From Dehalococcoidia bacterium (GTDB lineage Bacteria; Chloroflexota; Dehalococcoidia; DSTF01; JALHUB01), in NCBI GenBank assembly GCA_022865685.1, contig JALHUB010000120.1:1-7853 (forward strand): a DNA stretch of 7,853 nt, in the 5' to 3' direction. The notes under the pieces were generated by a model, which worked only from the letters and a program-made list of their open reading frames with translations, ran no database searches and was not told the origin of the DNA. Positions 6,156-7,853 of this stretch are shown piece by piece. The translations under genes and the position numbers were made by a program. Numbering within the stretch: position 1 is the first letter of the stretch; each line of letters begins with the position of its first letter.

Positions 6156-6533
6156 ATGCAGCAGCCCCCATTCGATGACCTGCCGCGGGAGAGACTCGAT
6201 ATCTCCCAGAGCGCCGTCCGATCCCTATCCGGCGGGCAGGTCACAGTGACGCAGTCGGCGGTGCAGCGCCTGCTGGCGGCCGAGGCGGATATCCGCCAGA
6301 GCAGCGTGGGCTCTGTCAAAGGCGAGAGGGTATCGTTGAACCAGTGCGCGACAGCGTCGGTCATTGGGCGCGAAGTGTCCGCGGAGGGATCGCGGATCCT
6401 CTTGCTCGCGGCGCCGACGGTGCGCGGCAACGTGCGGCCCGTCCTCACCGTGCAGAGCGCCTTCGCCCTGGGCGCCGGCTTCTTCTTCGGGAGATGGCTG
6501 ACCAGGTCGATCGGTCGCCTGCTGAAGGGCTGA
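6156..6533 (+). CDS. Small 15-residue-repeat protein, predicted beta-solenoid with C-terminal hydrophobic helix
   Basis: A 125-residue protein I cannot assign to a named family. After about 13 residues come five repeats of exactly 15 residues (14-88). The pattern is hydrophobic-x-hydrophobic-x-Q-S-A-V-x-x-hydrophobic-x-small-x-x, with Q at 18, 33, 48 and 63, each followed by S or C. The fifth repeat keeps the hydrophobic frame weakly but has G78 in place of Q. Fixed-length repeats with alternating hydrophobics suggest a beta-solenoid with a stacked glutamine ladder, in the manner of bactofilins but not an obvious member. Residues 103-123 form a hydrophobic then basic stretch (ALGAGFFFGRWLTRSIGRLL) that could sit in or on a membrane. 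There is no signal peptide. GAGGA at 6141-6145 is ten bases before the ATG. It is 22 bases upstream of rplY and likely cotranscribed with it. Clearly coding; function unknown. Confidence 0.75.
   Translation: MQQPPFDDLPRERLDISQSAVRSLSGGQVTVTQSAVQRLLAAEADIRQSSVGSVKGERVSLNQCATASVIGREVSAEGSRILLLAAPTVRGNVRPVLTVQSAFALGAGFFFGRWLTRSIGRLLKG
6195..6419 (+). repeat. Five tandem 45-base coding repeats (15-residue period)
   Basis: This stretch encodes repeats 1-5 of the small protein. The glutamine codons at 6207, 6252, 6297 and 6342 are exactly 45 bases apart and all are CAG. The surrounding DNA has diverged (serine is AGC, TCG or AGC; valine is GTC or GTG), so the period is kept at the protein level and is not a recent DNA duplication. 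Confidence 0.8.
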
Positions 6534-6542
6534 CTCTAGTTC

Positions 6543-6547
6543 AGGAG
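6543..6547 (+). promoter_or_regulatory. Ribosome binding site for the rplY GTG start
   Basis: AGGAG is followed after eight bases by GTG at 6556. The spacing is ideal and supports the GTG start, which yields the usual L25 N-terminus with no extension. Confidence 0.7.
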
Positions 6548-6555
6548 CTGATAGC

Positions 6556-7200
6556 GTGGACCGTGTTGAGTTGACCGTCGCCCAGCGTTCCGTGCTGGGC
6601 AAGAAGGTGAAAGCCCTGCGACGCAGCGGCATCACGCCCGCCAACGTCTACGGGCACCGCATTGAGTCGCAGGCCGTCGAAGTCGATACCGTGACCCTCG
6701 CGCACACCCTCAAGACGCTGGAGCGAAACGCAATACTCTCGCTGCGCATCGAGGGCGAGAAGGCGGTGCGACCGGTTATCGTGCGGGAGGTCCGGCGGGA
6801 CATCCTGAACGACAAGATCCTGCACGTCGACTTCTACCAGGTGTCGCTGGCCGAGAAGATGAAGGCGGACGTCCCGTTCATCCTCGTCGGCAAGGCGCCG
6901 GCCGTCGAAGACCTCGGCGGCATCCTCCTCCAGGGCCTCGACTCCATCGCCGTCGAGGCGTTGCCGGCGGACATACCGCCGCACATCGAGATCGACATCT
7001 CGTCGCTCACGACCTTCGACTCATCGGTCCACGTGCGCGACCTCGTCATCGATCCGAAAGTCCACGTCCTCACCGAAGGCGACTCCGTGATCACGAGCGT
7101 CGCGCCGCCGCGCAAGGTCGCCGAAGCCGTCGTGGAAGAGGAGGCGGCCGCTGCGGAGGAAGAGAAGGAAGGGGCGGCTGTGGAGGAGTCCAGCGAGTAG
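6556..7200 (+). CDS. rplY: 50S ribosomal protein L25, Ctc (general stress protein) form
   Basis: A 214-residue component of the large ribosomal subunit that binds 5S rRNA. The N-terminal L25 domain (about 1-92) has the family's LGKKVKALRRSGITPANVYG stretch. The C-terminal beta domain of the TL5/Ctc form covers about 96-187 and includes HVDFYQV (90-96) and ALPADIPPHIEIDISSL (135-151). From about 189 to the end is a low-complexity tail of alanine and glutamate, common in long bacterial Ctc proteins. The start is GTG 6556 with AGGAG eight bases upstream. It follows the 15-residue-repeat gene by 22 bases. Two hairpins after the stop probably end the transcript. It is convergent with fmt. The assignment is secure. 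Confidence 0.96.
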   Translation: MDRVELTVAQRSVLGKKVKALRRSGITPANVYGHRIESQAVEVDTVTLAHTLKTLERNAILSLRIEGEKAVRPVIVREVRRDILNDKILHVDFYQVSLAEKMKADVPFILVGKAPAVEDLGGILLQGLDSIAVEALPADIPPHIEIDISSLTTFDSSVHVRDLVIDPKVHVLTEGDSVITSVAPPRKVAEAVVEEEAAAAEEEKEGAAVEESSE

Positions 7201-7223
7201 AATCGTCGCGATGGGAGAGCAAC

Positions 7224-7252
7224 GAGGCGTCTCGCTGTTGGCGAGGCGCCTC
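7224..7252. terminator. Strong stem-loop between rplY and fmt, likely bidirectional terminator
   Basis: GAGGCGTCTCGC (7224-7235) pairs with GCGAGGCGCCTC (7241-7252) over 12 base pairs with a single T-G wobble and the loop TGTTG. It starts 23 bases after the rplY stop. It is followed by TCTTAG on the plus strand and has only a weak pyrimidine tail on the minus strand, so termination may not be fully factor-independent. Its place between two converging genes fits a shared terminator. Confidence 0.65.
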
Positions 7253-7273
7253 TTAGCGTTCGGCGAACGTTAG
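7253..7273. terminator. Second hairpin overlapping the fmt stop codon
   Basis: TTAGCGTTC (7253-7261) pairs with GAACGTTAG (7265-7273), including two G-T pairs, around the triloop GGC. It adjoins the larger hairpin directly, and its right arm contains the fmt stop codon (7270-7272). It may reinforce termination or protect the 3' end of fmt mRNA. Confidence 0.4.
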
Positions 7274-7853
7274 CCGAGTCGACGCCCCAGGAGGCCGCGC
7301 TCGCCACGAAGGAACTCCTTAGCCGGAACGGCGCGGCGTCCTTCCTTCTGCACCCGCAGCGCCGCCAGAAGCCCCTCTCCCGTCTGCACCGCGAATCCGG
7401 CGTCGCGTGCGGCCTCGTCGACCGACGGCGGCAGCGGGACGACCGTGCCCGGGGGCTCGCCGCTCTCTCCCGCCAGCGGCCACGCCTCATGAATTCGCAG
7501 GACCGAGCCGTCGAGATGCGTGTAAGCGCCGGGCCAGGGATTGTACGCGCGGACCCGCCGCCAGATCTGCACCGCGGGCAGCGCCCAGTCGATGAGGCCG
7601 TCCTCCTTACTCACCGTCGAGACGTAGCTGGCGAGCGATGCGTCCTGAGGCCGCGGCTTCAGCGAGCCGTCGATGTACCCAGGCAGTGTCTCCATCAGGA
7701 GGTCTGCGCCTTCGCGGGCCAGCCGCTCCGTCAGCGTGCCCGTCGTGTCGCGGGGATCGATGGCGACGCGGCGCTGGCGGAGGATGGGCCCCTCGTCGAG
7801 CGCGAGCACCATGAGCATGATCGTCACGCCGGTCTCGCTTTCGCCGGCCAGGA
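7270..7853 (-). CDS. fmt: Methionyl-tRNA formyltransferase, C-terminal part (5' end beyond window)
   Basis: The last 194 or so residues of a cytosolic enzyme of about 310 that formylates Met-tRNA(fMet) with 10-formyltetrahydrofolate for initiation. The frame runs open to the right edge; the GTG at 7827 is an internal valine in ETGVTIMLM and not a start. The end of the catalytic domain is visible: the catalytic aspartate of the GART fold lies in ALDEGPIL (codon at 7795-7797). The usual wording is DEGLDTGPIL, so three positions differ just before it while the aspartate is kept. The linker and the C-terminal tRNA-binding domain follow, with YVSTVSKEDGLIDW, the conserved RVRAYNPWPGAYT and, near the end, VPAKEFLRGERGLLGRRLG. 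The asparagine and histidine of the active site lie off the window. It is convergent with rplY. Confidence 0.94.
   Translation of the reverse strand, partial: LAGESETGVTIMLMVLALDEGPILRQRRVAIDPRDTTGTLTERLAREGADLLMETLPGYIDGSLKPRPQDASLASYVSTVSKEDGLIDWALPAVQIWRRVRAYNPWPGAYTHLDGSVLRIHEAWPLAGESGEPPGTVVPLPPSVDEAARDAGFAVQTGEGLLAALRVQKEGRRAVPAKEFLRGERGLLGRRLG

Noticed and set aside
6195..6419. CRISPR or minisatellite reading of the 45-base period
   Set aside because: The DNA repeats are too diverged. The period is kept only in protein pattern, within a coding frame, with no spacers.

Overview
This is a high-GC bacterial stretch. It has leader-poor genes with clear Shine-Dalgarno sites, GTG and TTG starts beside ATG, and strong GC-driven open frames antisense to the real genes. 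The gene set fits Chloroflexota, perhaps a Dehalococcoidia-like lineage: a class V aminotransferase paired with a long ACT-domain SerA, an HD-GYP sensor, a long acidic-tailed L25/Ctc and a LarE. This placement is inference from family resemblance and gene pairing, with no rRNA or other marker to prove it.

Layout from left to right. (1) Positions 126-2830, plus strand: an alanine/serine-glyoxylate-type aminotransferase followed after 29 bases by D-3-phosphoglycerate dehydrogenase (serA). This is a likely two-gene serine operon behind a candidate sigma70 promoter. (2) Positions 2831-3288: a gene-free gap of about 460 bases between convergent gene ends. It is rich in inverted repeats, including a 13-position stem-loop, two further hairpins with competing pairings, and a REP-like GC hairpin near the larE end. 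(3) Positions 3289-4107, minus strand: LarE, the sulfur transferase of nickel-pincer cofactor synthesis, without other lar genes here. (4) Positions 4269-6047, plus strand, divergent from larE: a membrane sensor with an extracytoplasmic Cache-like domain, a GAF domain and a complete HD-GYP c-di-GMP phosphodiesterase domain. (5) Positions 6156-7200, plus strand: a small protein with an exact 15-residue repeat, predicted to be a beta-solenoid with a C-terminal hydrophobic helix, followed after 22 bases by ribosomal protein L25/Ctc. (6) Positions 7201-7269: tandem hairpins between convergent genes. (7) From 7270 to the right edge, minus strand: the C-terminal part of methionyl-tRNA formyltransferase (fmt).

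Most genes are housekeeping or metabolic: serine synthesis, translation, cofactor maturation and second-messenger signalling. The parts least explained by known families are the 15-residue repeat protein at 6156-6533 and the structured gap at about 3013-3166. I saw no CRISPR array, tRNA, rRNA, insertion sequence or phage gene.
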